Source: an uncultured Peptococcaceae bacterium
Lineage (GTDB): Bacteria; Bacillota; Limnochordia; Darwinibacteriales; Darwinibacteriaceae
Assembly (NCBI GenBank): GCA_937988745.1
Contig: CALKAR010000022.1
Coordinates: 15,549 to 79,548 of the forward strand
Length of the DNA stretch: 64,000 bases
Direction: 5' to 3'
Shown here one piece after another: positions 42,111-50,415 of the stretch; position 1 is the stretch's first letter; the number at the start of each line of letters is the position of its first letter. A model generated the notes under the pieces. That model did no database searches. It was not told where the DNA came from and was given only the letters and a program-made list of their open reading frames with translations. Made by a program: the position numbers and the translations under genes.

Positions 42111-44296
42111 CACAACAGGAAGAGCGGATCAACATCAATGGTCGTGTACACATTGCTCGGTGACTCAGGTAACTGGCTAAAAAGTGAGCCCCATTCGCCT
42201 TTGACTACAATCTGCCAGCGGTGCCGGCCTTTGATTCTGCTGATCGGCGCTGGTGACGGCCCATAAAGCTGGCCCGGATGAACACCGTGTTCCCTGAAAT
42301 AAGCAGCAATGGAATGGGCGTGAGCCTGAACCTCTGTTTCAGGGCCTGTACACAGAATTCGTACTAACACTTGAAAAGGCGGGTATCCCATCTGCCTGCG
42401 GAATGAGATCTCCTGCCGAAAAAAACGCCCGTAATCATGCTCTTTAGCTGCCTGAATGGCAAAATGATTCGGGTCATAGCACTGAATAATTACACGGCCC
42501 GGCAGATCTCCACGTCCTGCCCTACCTGCCACCTGTGTAAGCAGCTGGAATGTTCGTTCTGAGGAGCGGATATCCGGTAGATTCAAAGTTAGATCAGCGC
42601 TCAGTACACCCACCAGTGTAACATGCGGAAAGTCCAAACCTTTTGCAACCATCTGTGTTCCGATTAAGATGTCCGTCTCCTGCGTGGCGAACCGCTTCAA
42701 AATAGCACGATGAGCCCCTTTACGGCTAGTCGTATCTGCATCCATCCGGCTGAGACGCGCTGTGGGGAACTGCGCCTTCAAATAAGCTTCTACTTGTTCG
42801 GTTCCTACGCCAAACTGCCGCAGATATGGCGATGCGCAGTTAGGACACTTCTGCGGCAGATCATGCTTAGCAGTGCAGTAGTGGCAGTGCAGCTTGCGGT
42901 CTGATTGATGGTAGGTCATTGAAACACTGCAGTTGAGGCATTCCATAACGTGTCCGCATTCTCGGCAGAGAACAAATGATGAGAATCCTCGGCGGTTGAG
43001 CAGAATGATAGCCTGCTCTCCTCGCAGCAGTACATTTTCTAAAGCCGTGCGCAGACTTGCACTCAAGATGCTGCGGTTGCCATGTTCGAACTCCGCTCGC
43101 ATATCGATAATCTCCACATCGGGAAGAGGCCTGTTTTCTACCCGTTCGGGAAGAACGGTGAGCACGTATTCGCCTTTAAGTGCCTTATGATAGCTTTCCA
43201 CCGCAGGAGTGGCACTGCCCAGGACCAGCTGAGCCCCTACCAGTTCAGCCCGCTTTTCCGCGACTGCCCGCGTGTGATAACGGATCGAACCTTCACTCTG
43301 TTTATATGTACCCTCATGTTCCTCATCTATTACGATCAATCCCAAGTTCTTCAGCGGAGCAAAAACCGCGGACCGCGCTCCTATTACCACAGATGCTTCC
43401 CCGCGGAAAATACGCCACCATTCATCGTGGCGTTCACCATCGCTCAGTCCGCTGTGCATTACCGCGATTCTATCTCCAAAGCGGCTCCCAAAACGGCTCA
43501 CGATCTGCGGAGTCAGGCTGATTTCAGGTACCAGGACCAGTGCCTGTTTGCCCTTCCGCAGCACCTCTTGAATTACCTGCAGATAGACTTCGGTTTTACC
43601 GCTGCCTGTAACCCCATGGAGAAGCACGGGACGCTGCTGACTTTCGAGTTCCTGCAGGATAGTTTGACAGGCTGTGGTTTGACTGGGCGTCAGCTGGCGC
43701 GGCGCAGGAAATTGAATTACATCCCACTCGGCCCGCCGCTCAATCTGCTGCTGAGAAATTTCGATGATACTCTTTCTTGCCAACGCATCCAGCGTTTGAT
43801 AACTAGCCTCAGCGAGGCTAACCAGTTCTGACGCCAGCATCGGGCCTGATTTCTGCAAGGTTTCTACTACCCGCCGCTGCGCAACAGCGCGTTCTGACAG
43901 AACGGGCTTGGATTCGACCAGCTTGACCACCATCTGCCGCTTAGTCCCCGCTCGCTCTCTACCGTAGCGCACCCCTGGTGGCAGCATATACTGCAGCGCT
44001 TCCGATAAAAGCCCGTAGTATGTGTCTTTCATCCAAAAGGCTAATTCTAAGAGACTGGGCAGGATAACCGGTTCTTCATCGAGGACGCGCAAAATAGCCC
44101 GGACTTTTTCGACGGGTATGCCCGGGTCATCGGTGATGCGGATCACGTAACCTTCTAGTTTGCGAGGGCCAAAAGGCACCAGCACCCTATGCCCCACTGA
44201 GATCTCCAGATGTTCCGGAATACTGTAGGTAAAGATACGGTCTACAGCGGTGGCTTTGATATCAACTATTACACCAGCGTAGCGTTTTCCTATCAA
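42110..44296 (-). CDS. priA: Primosomal protein N' (replication restart helicase)
   Basis: A 728-residue DEAH-box helicase that reloads the replisome at repaired forks. N-terminal 3'-end-binding domain (YAGVIVDIKATAVDRIFTYSIP), Walker A GVTGSGKTEVYL, DEEHEGTYKQ, and a zinc-binding region with paired cysteines (CRECGHVMECLNC ... CHYCT ... CPNC). The helicase motif QVAGRAGRG follows. TTG 44296 with AAGGAG about 10 bases upstream. In B. subtilis coaBC lies between rpoZ and priA; it is absent here. Confidence 0.96.
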   Translation of the reverse strand: MIGKRYAGVIVDIKATAVDRIFTYSIPEHLEISVGHRVLVPFGPRKLEGYVIRITDDPGIPVEKVRAILRVLDEEPVILPSLLELAFWMKDTYYGLLSEALQYMLPPGVRYGRERAGTKRQMVVKLVESKPVLSERAVAQRRVVETLQKSGPMLASELVSLAEASYQTLDALARKSIIEISQQQIERRAEWDVIQFPAPRQLTPSQTTACQTILQELESQQRPVLLHGVTGSGKTEVYLQVIQEVLRKGKQALVLVPEISLTPQIVSRFGSRFGDRIAVMHSGLSDGERHDEWWRIFRGEASVVIGARSAVFAPLKNLGLIVIDEEHEGTYKQSEGSIRYHTRAVAEKRAELVGAQLVLGSATPAVESYHKALKGEYVLTVLPERVENRPLPDVEIIDMRAEFEHGNRSILSASLRTALENVLLRGEQAIILLNRRGFSSFVLCRECGHVMECLNCSVSMTYHQSDRKLHCHYCTAKHDLPQKCPNCASPYLRQFGVGTEQVEAYLKAQFPTARLSRMDADTTSRKGAHRAILKRFATQETDILIGTQMVAKGLDFPHVTLVGVLSADLTLNLPDIRSSERTFQLLTQVAGRAGRGDLPGRVIIQCYDPNHFAIQAAKEHDYGRFFRQEISFRRQMGYPPFQVLVRILCTGPETEVQAHAHSIAAYFREHGVHPGQLYGPSPAPISRIKGRHRWQIVVKGEWGSLFSQLPESPSNVYTTIDVDPLFLL

Positions 44297-44323
44297 CTCT
44301 AAGGCTTCTCCTTCTCAATCAGA

Positions 44324-44353
44324 CAAAAACACCTGTGGCGGTCTCTCCACAGG
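44324..44353 (-). terminator. Terminator after rpoZ
   Basis: CCTGTGG-(AGAGACCG)-CCACAGG stem on the minus strand, followed by TGTTTTTG. Moderate U-run, so some readthrough into priA is likely because no priA promoter was seen. Confidence 0.8.
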
Positions 44354-44358
44354 CTCTA

Positions 44359-44565
44359 CTACTTGATTCCTTCCTTGGTATGATACCACGCAACCTTACC
44401 TGCATTGATTTCTTCTAAAGCAATGGTTACAGGCTTGACAGAATCAGGTTCTACCAAGGGCTTTGCACCGTCAATCAACTGACGAGCACGCTTGGCTGCA
44501 GCGACAATCACTGTATAACGGCTCGAACCGCGCATGTCGATGTCCCCAGCACTGACGATTTTCAT
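44359..44565 (-). CDS. rpoZ: RNA polymerase omega subunit
   Basis: A 68-residue protein with the omega features GSSRYTVIVAAAKRARQLIDG and KPVTIALEEINAGKV. It promotes RNA polymerase assembly and mediates ppGpp effects in some bacteria. The ATG overlaps the gmk stop (ATGA). The gmk-rpoZ order is standard. Confidence 0.95.
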   Translation of the reverse strand: MKIVSAGDIDMRGSSRYTVIVAAAKRARQLIDGAKPLVEPDSVKPVTIALEEINAGKVAWYHTKEGIK

Positions 44566-45185
44566 GAGTTATCCCATCCTTTCCATAATTTTTGCAACTC
44601 TTCTATGTCTACGCGACTGACACGCGACCATTCACTCATAATAATATGCCGCAGCTGTTCAGCGGCCTTGCTTAGCTGATCATTAATAATGAAATAGTCA
44701 TAATGAACGATATGTTTAAGCTCCTCTGCAGACTTCTGCAGCCGCTGTTTAATTGCATCTTCAGCTTCTGAACCTCTCAGTGTGAGGCGCCTCTGCAGCT
44801 CTTCTCGAGTCGGAGGCAGCAGAAACACAAAAACCGCTTCAGGCATTTTTTCGCGAATTTGGCTGGCACCCTGAATGTCAATATCCATAATTACAGTGTT
44901 GCCCTCGGCAATTTGTTCTAATACAAAATCTTTAGGAGTGCCATAGCGATATCCTACAAAAGAAGCATATTCTAAAAGTTTCTCCTGGCGTATTAGTTCA
45001 TCAAATTCCTCTTCTGTACGGAAAAAGTAGTCGACCCCTTCTACTTCACCTTGACGGGGCGGCCTAGTTGTTACACTGATAGAATATTTTAGGTTAGGGA
45101 TAGTGGGAAACACAGCATTCATTACCGAATTCTTGCCAGCTCCACTTGGTCCTGACAACACTATCAGAAACCCTTTGCGCCGCAT
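44562..45185 (-). CDS. gmk: Guanylate kinase
   Basis: Phosphorylates GMP to GDP. 207 residues from ATG 45185 (GGAGGG 8 bases upstream). P-loop LSGPSGAGKNSVM, GMP-binding SVTTRPPRQGEVEGVDYFF, LLEYASFVGYRYGTP, and lid region LTLRGSEAEDAIKQRL. The P-loop has Asn where GKGT or GKGS is usual, an unusual substitution next to the catalytic Lys. The remA-gmk-rpoZ order is conserved in Firmicutes. Confidence 0.96.
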   Translation of the reverse strand: MRRKGFLIVLSGPSGAGKNSVMNAVFPTIPNLKYSISVTTRPPRQGEVEGVDYFFRTEEEFDELIRQEKLLEYASFVGYRYGTPKDFVLEQIAEGNTVIMDIDIQGASQIREKMPEAVFVFLLPPTREELQRRLTLRGSEAEDAIKQRLQKSAEELKHIVHYDYFIINDQLSKAAEQLRHIIMSEWSRVSRVDIEELQKLWKGWDNS

Positions 45186-45239
45186 TCCACTATCCCTCCT
45201 GTGGTCTGATTTGTCAATCAATTAGTGTTAGCCCCCTAC

Positions 45240-45503
45240 TTAGTTCGTTTGATTCTCTGGTTCTTTCTGTGTCAAGCGATGCGCAACTGTCTCAGGTTGA
45301 ACTGCGGACAGAATCACATGATCGCTGTCTGTGATGATAACTGCTCTAGTGCGCCGACCATAGGTGGCGTCTACCAGCATGCCTCTCTCCCGAGCTTCCT
45401 GAATCAATCGTTTAATGGGAGCAGATTCAGGACTAACTATCCCAACGATACGATTAGCAGCGATGATGTTCCCAAATCCTATGTTAACCAGTTTTATATC
45501 CAA
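45240..45503 (-). CDS. remA: RemA/DUF370 DNA-binding regulator
   Basis: An 87-residue protein with the RemA core [29 protein letters not shown] and [26 protein letters not shown]. RemA in B. subtilis activates biofilm-matrix and osmoprotection operons by binding repeated DNA sites as a ring-like oligomer. The RGRRTR-like basic patch is present. TTG 45503 with GGAGG 7 bases upstream. It precedes gmk by 54 bases. Confidence 0.95.
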   Translation of the reverse strand: MDIKLVNIGFGNIIAANRIVGIVSPESAPIKRLIQEARERGMLVDATYGRRTRAVIITDSDHVILSAVQPETVAHRLTQKEPENQTN

Positions 45504-45534
45504 TCTCGATCCTCCCTGCTTCCATGGGCCCGAA

Positions 45535-45843
45535 TTAGCCCAACTTCTTCAGGAGCTCGCTGATCTGGCGTTTGCCCAAACCTTGAACGCGCCGGTTCTC
45601 GTTGATTCCAATCTCGTCCATGATCCGCTTCGAGGTTACTTTGCCGACCTGGGGTAGAGACTGAATCAAATAGGACACACGCATCTTGGCAATTACTTCA
45701 TCATCAGCCCGCTCTAAGACTTCCTTAAGAGTGATTTCTCCTCTCTTAAGCTGTTCTCTCAGTTGAGCCCGTCTGGAGCGCATTTCTTGTGCCTTCTGCA
45801 GTGCCGAAAGCTTCTGTTCCCGCGTCAATTGAGGCAGTGCCAT
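45535..45843 (-). CDS. mihF: Integration host factor, actinobacterial type (mIHF-like)
   Basis: A 102-residue DNA-binding protein. The N-terminal half is a charged helix ([39 protein letters not shown]). The C-terminal half is an H2TH/HhH-type domain ([46 protein letters not shown]), the pattern of mycobacterial mIHF and streptomycete sIHF. In actinobacteria mihF directly precedes gmk; here remA lies between them. Inferred role: nucleoid-associated DNA bending. The ATG has a GAGGTG site just upstream. Confidence 0.85.
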   Translation of the reverse strand: MALPQLTREQKLSALQKAQEMRSRRAQLREQLKRGEITLKEVLERADDEVIAKMRVSYLIQSLPQVGKVTSKRIMDEIGINENRRVQGLGKRQISELLKKLG

Positions 45844-45864
45844 CCTAGTTCACCTCCTCCGTCG

Positions 45865-46743
45865 TTACTCAATATTTTGAACTTGTTCGCGGATTTTTTC
45901 CAGCACACTCTTAATTTCCACTACGGCACCAGCTATATCAATGCTGCTTGACTTAGAACCGATGGTGTTCACTTCCCGGTTCATTTCCTGCAGCAGAAAA
46001 TCCAATTTACGTCCTACGGGCTCGTCCGACCCTAAGGTCTGTTCAAACTGCTTGAGATGGCTGCGCAAACGGACAATCTCTTCATCGATGGCAGCACGCT
46101 CGGCAAACAGAGCTACCTCTCCTATGAACCGCTCTTCGGTTAGGCTTGTCCCGTCTAACAACTCACGCAGTCGCTCTCGCAGCCTCATCCGGTAGGCATC
46201 AACGACCTCAGGAGCCTGCTGTTCAATTGAATCAACTAATTCATGAATTTGAGCTAGCTTAGTCAGAATGTCCTTTTGGAGTAAAGCCCCTTCCTGGGCC
46301 CGCATGGCTTCAAGATCTGTCAAAGCCTGGTCAAGGGCCTCCTCGGTCAGGGCTGTTAGGTGCTCCCAATCAATCTCTGGATCCTCCGGTTCCAAGACGC
46401 CCGGCAGATCCAGAATCTGATCAAGGGTGATCTTCTGTTGGTCGGGGAGCTCGGACCGAATCTGCTCCAGGGCTGCTAGATAACCCCGGAGCAGAGGCAT
46501 ATTAACCTTCACAGTGCGCTCTTGTGGTTCGAATTCTTCAACCACAACGCTGACATCTACTCTACCACGGGAGAGACGACTCTGCACAACCCGCCTTACC
46601 GTTTCCTCTAACCTTGCATAATCACGGCTCATACGGGGTGCTAGATCCAAATAGCGGTGGTTGACTGATTTCATTTCTACTTTGACAAGCCAACCTTCAC
46701 CCACCGCTTCCCCACGGCCAAATCCAGTCATACTTTTTAACAC
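45865..46743 (-). CDS. yicC: YicC-family endoribonuclease
   Basis: A 292-residue protein beginning MLKSMTGFGRGEAVGEGWLVKVEMKSVNHRYLDL, the family signature, with C-terminal DUF1732 (FIGEVALFAERAAIDEEIVRLRSHLKQF ... GRKLDFLLQEMNREVNTIGSKS). YicC in E. coli is an endoribonuclease that destabilises small RNAs. GTG 46743 follows AGGAGG. It heads yicC-mihF-remA-gmk-rpoZ. Confidence 0.95.
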   Translation of the reverse strand: MLKSMTGFGRGEAVGEGWLVKVEMKSVNHRYLDLAPRMSRDYARLEETVRRVVQSRLSRGRVDVSVVVEEFEPQERTVKVNMPLLRGYLAALEQIRSELPDQQKITLDQILDLPGVLEPEDPEIDWEHLTALTEEALDQALTDLEAMRAQEGALLQKDILTKLAQIHELVDSIEQQAPEVVDAYRMRLRERLRELLDGTSLTEERFIGEVALFAERAAIDEEIVRLRSHLKQFEQTLGSDEPVGRKLDFLLQEMNREVNTIGSKSSSIDIAGAVVEIKSVLEKIREQVQNIE

Positions 46744-46777
46744 AGTAAGGCCTCCTAGCTTGCAGAATCGTGAACAG

Positions 46778-46804
46778 GGTACAATCCTGCCCGTTTATTG
46801 TACC
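46778..46804 (-). repeat. Inverted repeat upstream of yicC
   Basis: GGTACAAT (46778-46785) and its exact complement ATTGTACC (46797-46804) are separated by 11 bases. On the minus strand the upstream copy reads TACAAT and could be a -10 box. It is either an operator at the yicC promoter or a hairpin in the leader. Confidence 0.6.
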
Positions 46805-46836
46805 TTCGCTAGTTGCCTGGAAAATCCTCCTGCTGG

Positions 46837-49515
46837 TTAGACTTTCACCATTGAAAAATGCTTCCGAACTGAGGTTTTGACCATTCGCCAAATAGTATCT
46901 AAGAACAGGGATGCCATGGAGAACACCGATACCAAGAGCCAATCATCTAAGCTGAGAGATGTGGTCTGGAAAAGCTGCTGCAGCACGGGATGGTGCAGAA
47001 TTGCCACATGCATTCCGCCGGAAATCAGCACAGCTCCAACCAAGTATAGATTGCCCCATAATCCAAGCTCAAAGATGGAATGCTGTTCTGAACGGCACTG
47101 GAAAACATATACCAACTGCGACATGACCAGGGTTGTAAAAGCTAGCGTGCGCGCTTTCAGTTCATCCCCAGGATAATACCACAAACTGAAAACAAACACT
47201 GCTAAGGTGCAGGCACTGATAATAATCCCAGTGACCAATATGCGCAAATGGAGCCCCCTGGCAAAAACTCCTTCGCGAGGCGACCGCGGTGGGCGGTCCA
47301 TAATGTCCTCTTCGGCTGCATCCAGGCCCAGGGCGATTGCAGGCAGACCATCGGTAACTAAATTCATCCAAAGAATCTGAATAGGTATCAGAGGCAGAGG
47401 CAGACCAAGGAGGGTAGCGACAAACATCGTAACAACTTCCCCCACGTTACATGCCAGTAGATAGCGGATAAACTTACGGATGTTATCGTAGATCCCCCGC
47501 CCTTCGCGAACTGCATTAACAATTGTGGCGAAATTGTCGTCGGTAAGAACCATCGCTGATGCTTCACGGGTCACATCAGTCCCCTGGATACCCATGCTGA
47601 TTCCAATATCTGCCTCTCGGACAGCAGGGGCGTCATTAACACCATCTCCGGTCATTGCTACGATCTCCCCATTAGCTTGAAGAGCCTTAACGATTGAGAG
47701 CTTGTGACTGGGTGTCACCCGGGCAAAGACAGCAGTTTTCTGCACTTGACGACGCTGCTCTGCCTCGGAGAGCATTTCCCACTCGGTGCCTGTAAGTATT
47801 TCGGAGGATTCAGGAGTAAGGAGCCCCAACTGCGCTCCGATCGCGGCAGCCGTCTTCTTGTGATCGCCTGTGACCATAATGGTGCGGATACCAGCCCGCC
47901 GGGCGATGTTAATAGCCTGGCGAGCTTCTGGGCGAGGCGGGTCGATCAGACCCACTAATCCTAAGAATGTCAGGCCCTGTTCCAAGGAGCCGTCGGGCAC
48001 ATGGGGTCCGGGCAGGACTTTTTCGGCGCAAGCCAAAACCCGCAGCGCCTCATCAGCCATAGCATCCAACTGGCGCGCAATCCGGTCCCGGAATGCTGCA
48101 TCAAGAGGCACTACTCTTCCATGCAAGCGAATATGGGTACACCGCCGCAGAGTGATATCTGGAGCACCCTTAACCAACGAGACATATCCACTTGGCCCCA
48201 GGGACAGAACAGACATGCGTTTGCGTTCCGAGTCAAAAGGGATTTCCCTCAGCTCTTTATACTGAGCCTGCAGTTTCTTTTGATCGAACCCTCCATCGAG
48301 AGCTAGCCGCAATAGGGCTGCTTCGGTAGGGTCACCTACCACGTCGCCCCGTTTCGAGGCTTGAGCATGGGTACAAAGCGCACATACTGTCAAGAGCCTC
48401 TGAAACGAATCGGAATCCCGCACCACCTTCGTAAGGCCTTTGGTGACTTCTACATCATAAAGAGTATCGTCCACCCACACTTTCTGTGCCGTCATCTTAT
48501 TCTCAGTCAAGGTGCCGGTTTTATCGGAACAGATTACGGTAGCGCAACCCAGTGTTTCCACAGCTGGCAGCTGACGGACTATAGCGTTTCGCCTCGCCAT
48601 ACGTTGAACGCCAACGGCCAGTGCAATCGTAACTACCGCCGGCAGACCTTCGGGAATGGCGGCTACAGCTAGAGTAACCCCTACCATGAACATCTTATAG
48701 ACGGGAAAACCCTGCATCACGCCGGTAACAAACACTATCGCGACAATGACCAGACAGCCTAGAATGAGTATTTTACCAAGCTGGCTTAAGCGCCTCTGGA
48801 GAGGTGTCTCCGTCTCAGGCGATGATTGAATATGATGCGCAATTTTTCCAATTTCTGTGTCCATCCCGGTAGCTGTAACCAGAGCGCGGCCGATACCCCG
48901 CGTAACTAGGGTGCCCATGAATACCATGTTCTTCTGATCTGCGGGCGTTAGGTTAGGGTCTGACAACACATCGGCAGCCTTGTTAGCGGGGACAGATTCA
49001 CCTGTTAATGTTGATTCATCTATGCTCAATGACTGCACATTAATCAGCCGGCCATCGGCAGGGACCCGGTCTCCTGCTTCTAATATTACGACGTCGCCTG
49101 GCACCACCTCTTGAGCTGGCACTTTATACCACTGCCCATCTCGAACTACTTTGCAGTGAGGAGCCGTGAGCTCTTTTAGAGCATCAAGGGAACGCTCTGC
49201 GCGATACTCTTGGATAAACCCCAAGGCAGCATTCAAAAGTACGATCGCTAGAATGACTAAGGCATCCATCACTTCACCTAGAAGTGCAGATATTCCGGTA
49301 GTAACCAGCAGGACGAGAACCATGAAATCTTTGAATTGGTTAATGAACAAAACTAGAGGAGAGATGCGCTTTCCTTCAGCGAGCCGGTTTGGGCCCAGCT
49401 CTTTCAGCCTGCGAGCAGCCTCAGAGCGGCTGAGCCCCTGTTCGACATTGGTGCGCAGTTCACGAGCAGCTGCAGCTGTTGATTTCGTATGCCACAATTC
49501 CGCCAAAGCAAACAT
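46837..49515 (-). CDS. Cation-transporting P-type ATPase, Ca2+ type (P2A)
   Basis: An ~892-residue P-type ATPase. N-terminal cation-ATPase domain (GLSRSEAARRLKELGPNRLAEG), TGES loop (SLTGESVPAN written as STLTGESVP), the M4 motif AVAAIPEGLPAVVTIALAVGVQRMA (PEGLP is typical for SERCA/PMR1-like pumps), the phosphorylation site SDKTGTLTENKM, the hinge MTGDGVNDAPAVREADIGI, and six C-terminal membrane segments. Probable Ca2+ (possibly Mn2+) exporter. ATG 49515 is chosen; a GTG or TTG a few codons away is possible. It is separated from the upstream TPR gene by a terminator. Confidence 0.93.
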   Translation of the reverse strand: MFALAELWHTKSTAAAARELRTNVEQGLSRSEAARRLKELGPNRLAEGKRISPLVLFINQFKDFMVLVLLVTTGISALLGEVMDALVILAIVLLNAALGFIQEYRAERSLDALKELTAPHCKVVRDGQWYKVPAQEVVPGDVVILEAGDRVPADGRLINVQSLSIDESTLTGESVPANKAADVLSDPNLTPADQKNMVFMGTLVTRGIGRALVTATGMDTEIGKIAHHIQSSPETETPLQRRLSQLGKILILGCLVIVAIVFVTGVMQGFPVYKMFMVGVTLAVAAIPEGLPAVVTIALAVGVQRMARRNAIVRQLPAVETLGCATVICSDKTGTLTENKMTAQKVWVDDTLYDVEVTKGLTKVVRDSDSFQRLLTVCALCTHAQASKRGDVVGDPTEAALLRLALDGGFDQKKLQAQYKELREIPFDSERKRMSVLSLGPSGYVSLVKGAPDITLRRCTHIRLHGRVVPLDAAFRDRIARQLDAMADEALRVLACAEKVLPGPHVPDGSLEQGLTFLGLVGLIDPPRPEARQAINIARRAGIRTIMVTGDHKKTAAAIGAQLGLLTPESSEILTGTEWEMLSEAEQRRQVQKTAVFARVTPSHKLSIVKALQANGEIVAMTGDGVNDAPAVREADIGISMGIQGTDVTREASAMVLTDDNFATIVNAVREGRGIYDNIRKFIRYLLACNVGEVVTMFVATLLGLPLPLIPIQILWMNLVTDGLPAIALGLDAAEEDIMDRPPRSPREGVFARGLHLRILVTGIIISACTLAVFVFSLWYYPGDELKARTLAFTTLVMSQLVYVFQCRSEQHSIFELGLWGNLYLVGAVLISGGMHVAILHHPVLQQLFQTTSLSLDDWLLVSVFSMASLFLDTIWRMVKTSVRKHFSMVKV

Positions 49516-49559
49516 CACCTTTCCCAAAAGTCTCAGTGATATGTATTCTGGCGGTGGAC

Positions 49560-49590
49560 AAAAAATAACACCCCCTAGTGTTAGGGGGTG
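49560..49590 (-). terminator. Rho-independent terminator of the TPR gene
   Basis: CACCCCCTA-ACAC-TAGGGGGTG stem followed by TTATTTTTT on the minus strand; it contains the TPR gene stop codon. Confidence 0.92.
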
Positions 49591-50294
49591 AGTTCGGCAA
49601 TTCGCTCTCGAGCATGTTGTGCCTGTTCGGTGCGCCCTAGCGCTTCATATGTTAAGGCTAAGTAGTTGTGGATTTCCACTGAACGGGGATCCATCAGCTG
49701 GGAAAACTCGAGTACTTCTACTGCTTCTTCAAAATCACCGAGGTGATACAAGCTGATTCCTAGACCCACTCTGGCACCTATAAACTCCGGTGCTTCTTCT
49801 AAAGCCTTTTCAAAGGCCTCTTTGGCCGCACCGTAATCCCGAGTGTCTAAAAAGACATTGCCTAATCCATAGAAGGAGCGAGCATAAGAGCCATGGTCGT
49901 TGGATGCGCGGTAGGCATATTCTGCTTCACCATATTCACCTAAAGCCAGATATGCATCACCAAGGAGCGCCCAGACCCATCCTTCTTGAGGATTACGTTC
50001 TAAAAAGCGCGAGTACTGGCGCACAGCATGTTCATGCAGGCCTAAGTTCTGATAAATCAAACCTAATAGGAGATAAGCCTCCTCAGCTTCCTCTTCTTGA
50101 ATAGCTTTACTGAGCTCGCCAATGGCTGCCCCTACTGGATCAAGTTCGGGGAACAAGCGCTCAATCTGCATGGCATGATACACCAAGGCGTGCAGGCTGT
50201 TCTGCACGAACTGAGTCTGTCCTGCAGCATGGGCGATCAAACTTAAGCTGATTACTAAGACGAGAATAACAGCTGTTAAACGGGTCTTTTGCAT
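49581..50294 (-). CDS. Exported tetratricopeptide-repeat protein
   Basis: A 237-residue protein with an N-terminal signal peptide (MQKTRLTAVILVLVISLSLIAHAAGQ). At least four TPR units follow (AYLLLGLIYQNLGLHEHAVRQYSRFL; WALLGDAYLALGEYGEAEYAY; YGLGNVFLDTRDYGAAKEAFEKAL; IHNYLALTYEALGRTEQAQHARE). Likely a scaffold on the outer face of the membrane; the partner is unknown. ATG 50294 with GAGAGG upstream. Single-gene transcript, divergent from rqcH. Confidence 0.85.
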   Translation of the reverse strand: MQKTRLTAVILVLVISLSLIAHAAGQTQFVQNSLHALVYHAMQIERLFPELDPVGAAIGELSKAIQEEEAEEAYLLLGLIYQNLGLHEHAVRQYSRFLERNPQEGWVWALLGDAYLALGEYGEAEYAYRASNDHGSYARSFYGLGNVFLDTRDYGAAKEAFEKALEEAPEFIGARVGLGISLYHLGDFEEAVEVLEFSQLMDPRSVEIHNYLALTYEALGRTEQAQHARERIAELTP

Positions 50295-50363
50295 TATCGG
50301 GACCTCTCTCAGTGTAATGTTCTCGACACATATTCTCCACAAGTAGCACTATTACCTTCCTAA

Positions 50364-50392
50364 TTGAGTGACTCAGTTCCCTCTGATATAAT
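50364..50392 (+). promoter_or_regulatory. Sigma-A promoter of rqcH
   Basis: TTGAGT (50364-50369), 17-base spacer, TATAAT (50387-50392), 23 bases before the rqcH ATG. Confidence 0.85.
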
Positions 50393-50415
50393 GTCTCCAG
50401 AAAGGAGTGCCGCAT

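Noticed and set aside
46697..46942. Minus-strand frame of 81 codons between the P-type ATPase and yicC
   Set aside because: It overlaps both real genes and lacks a start signal; an AGGAGG there is not followed by a start codon at useful spacing.
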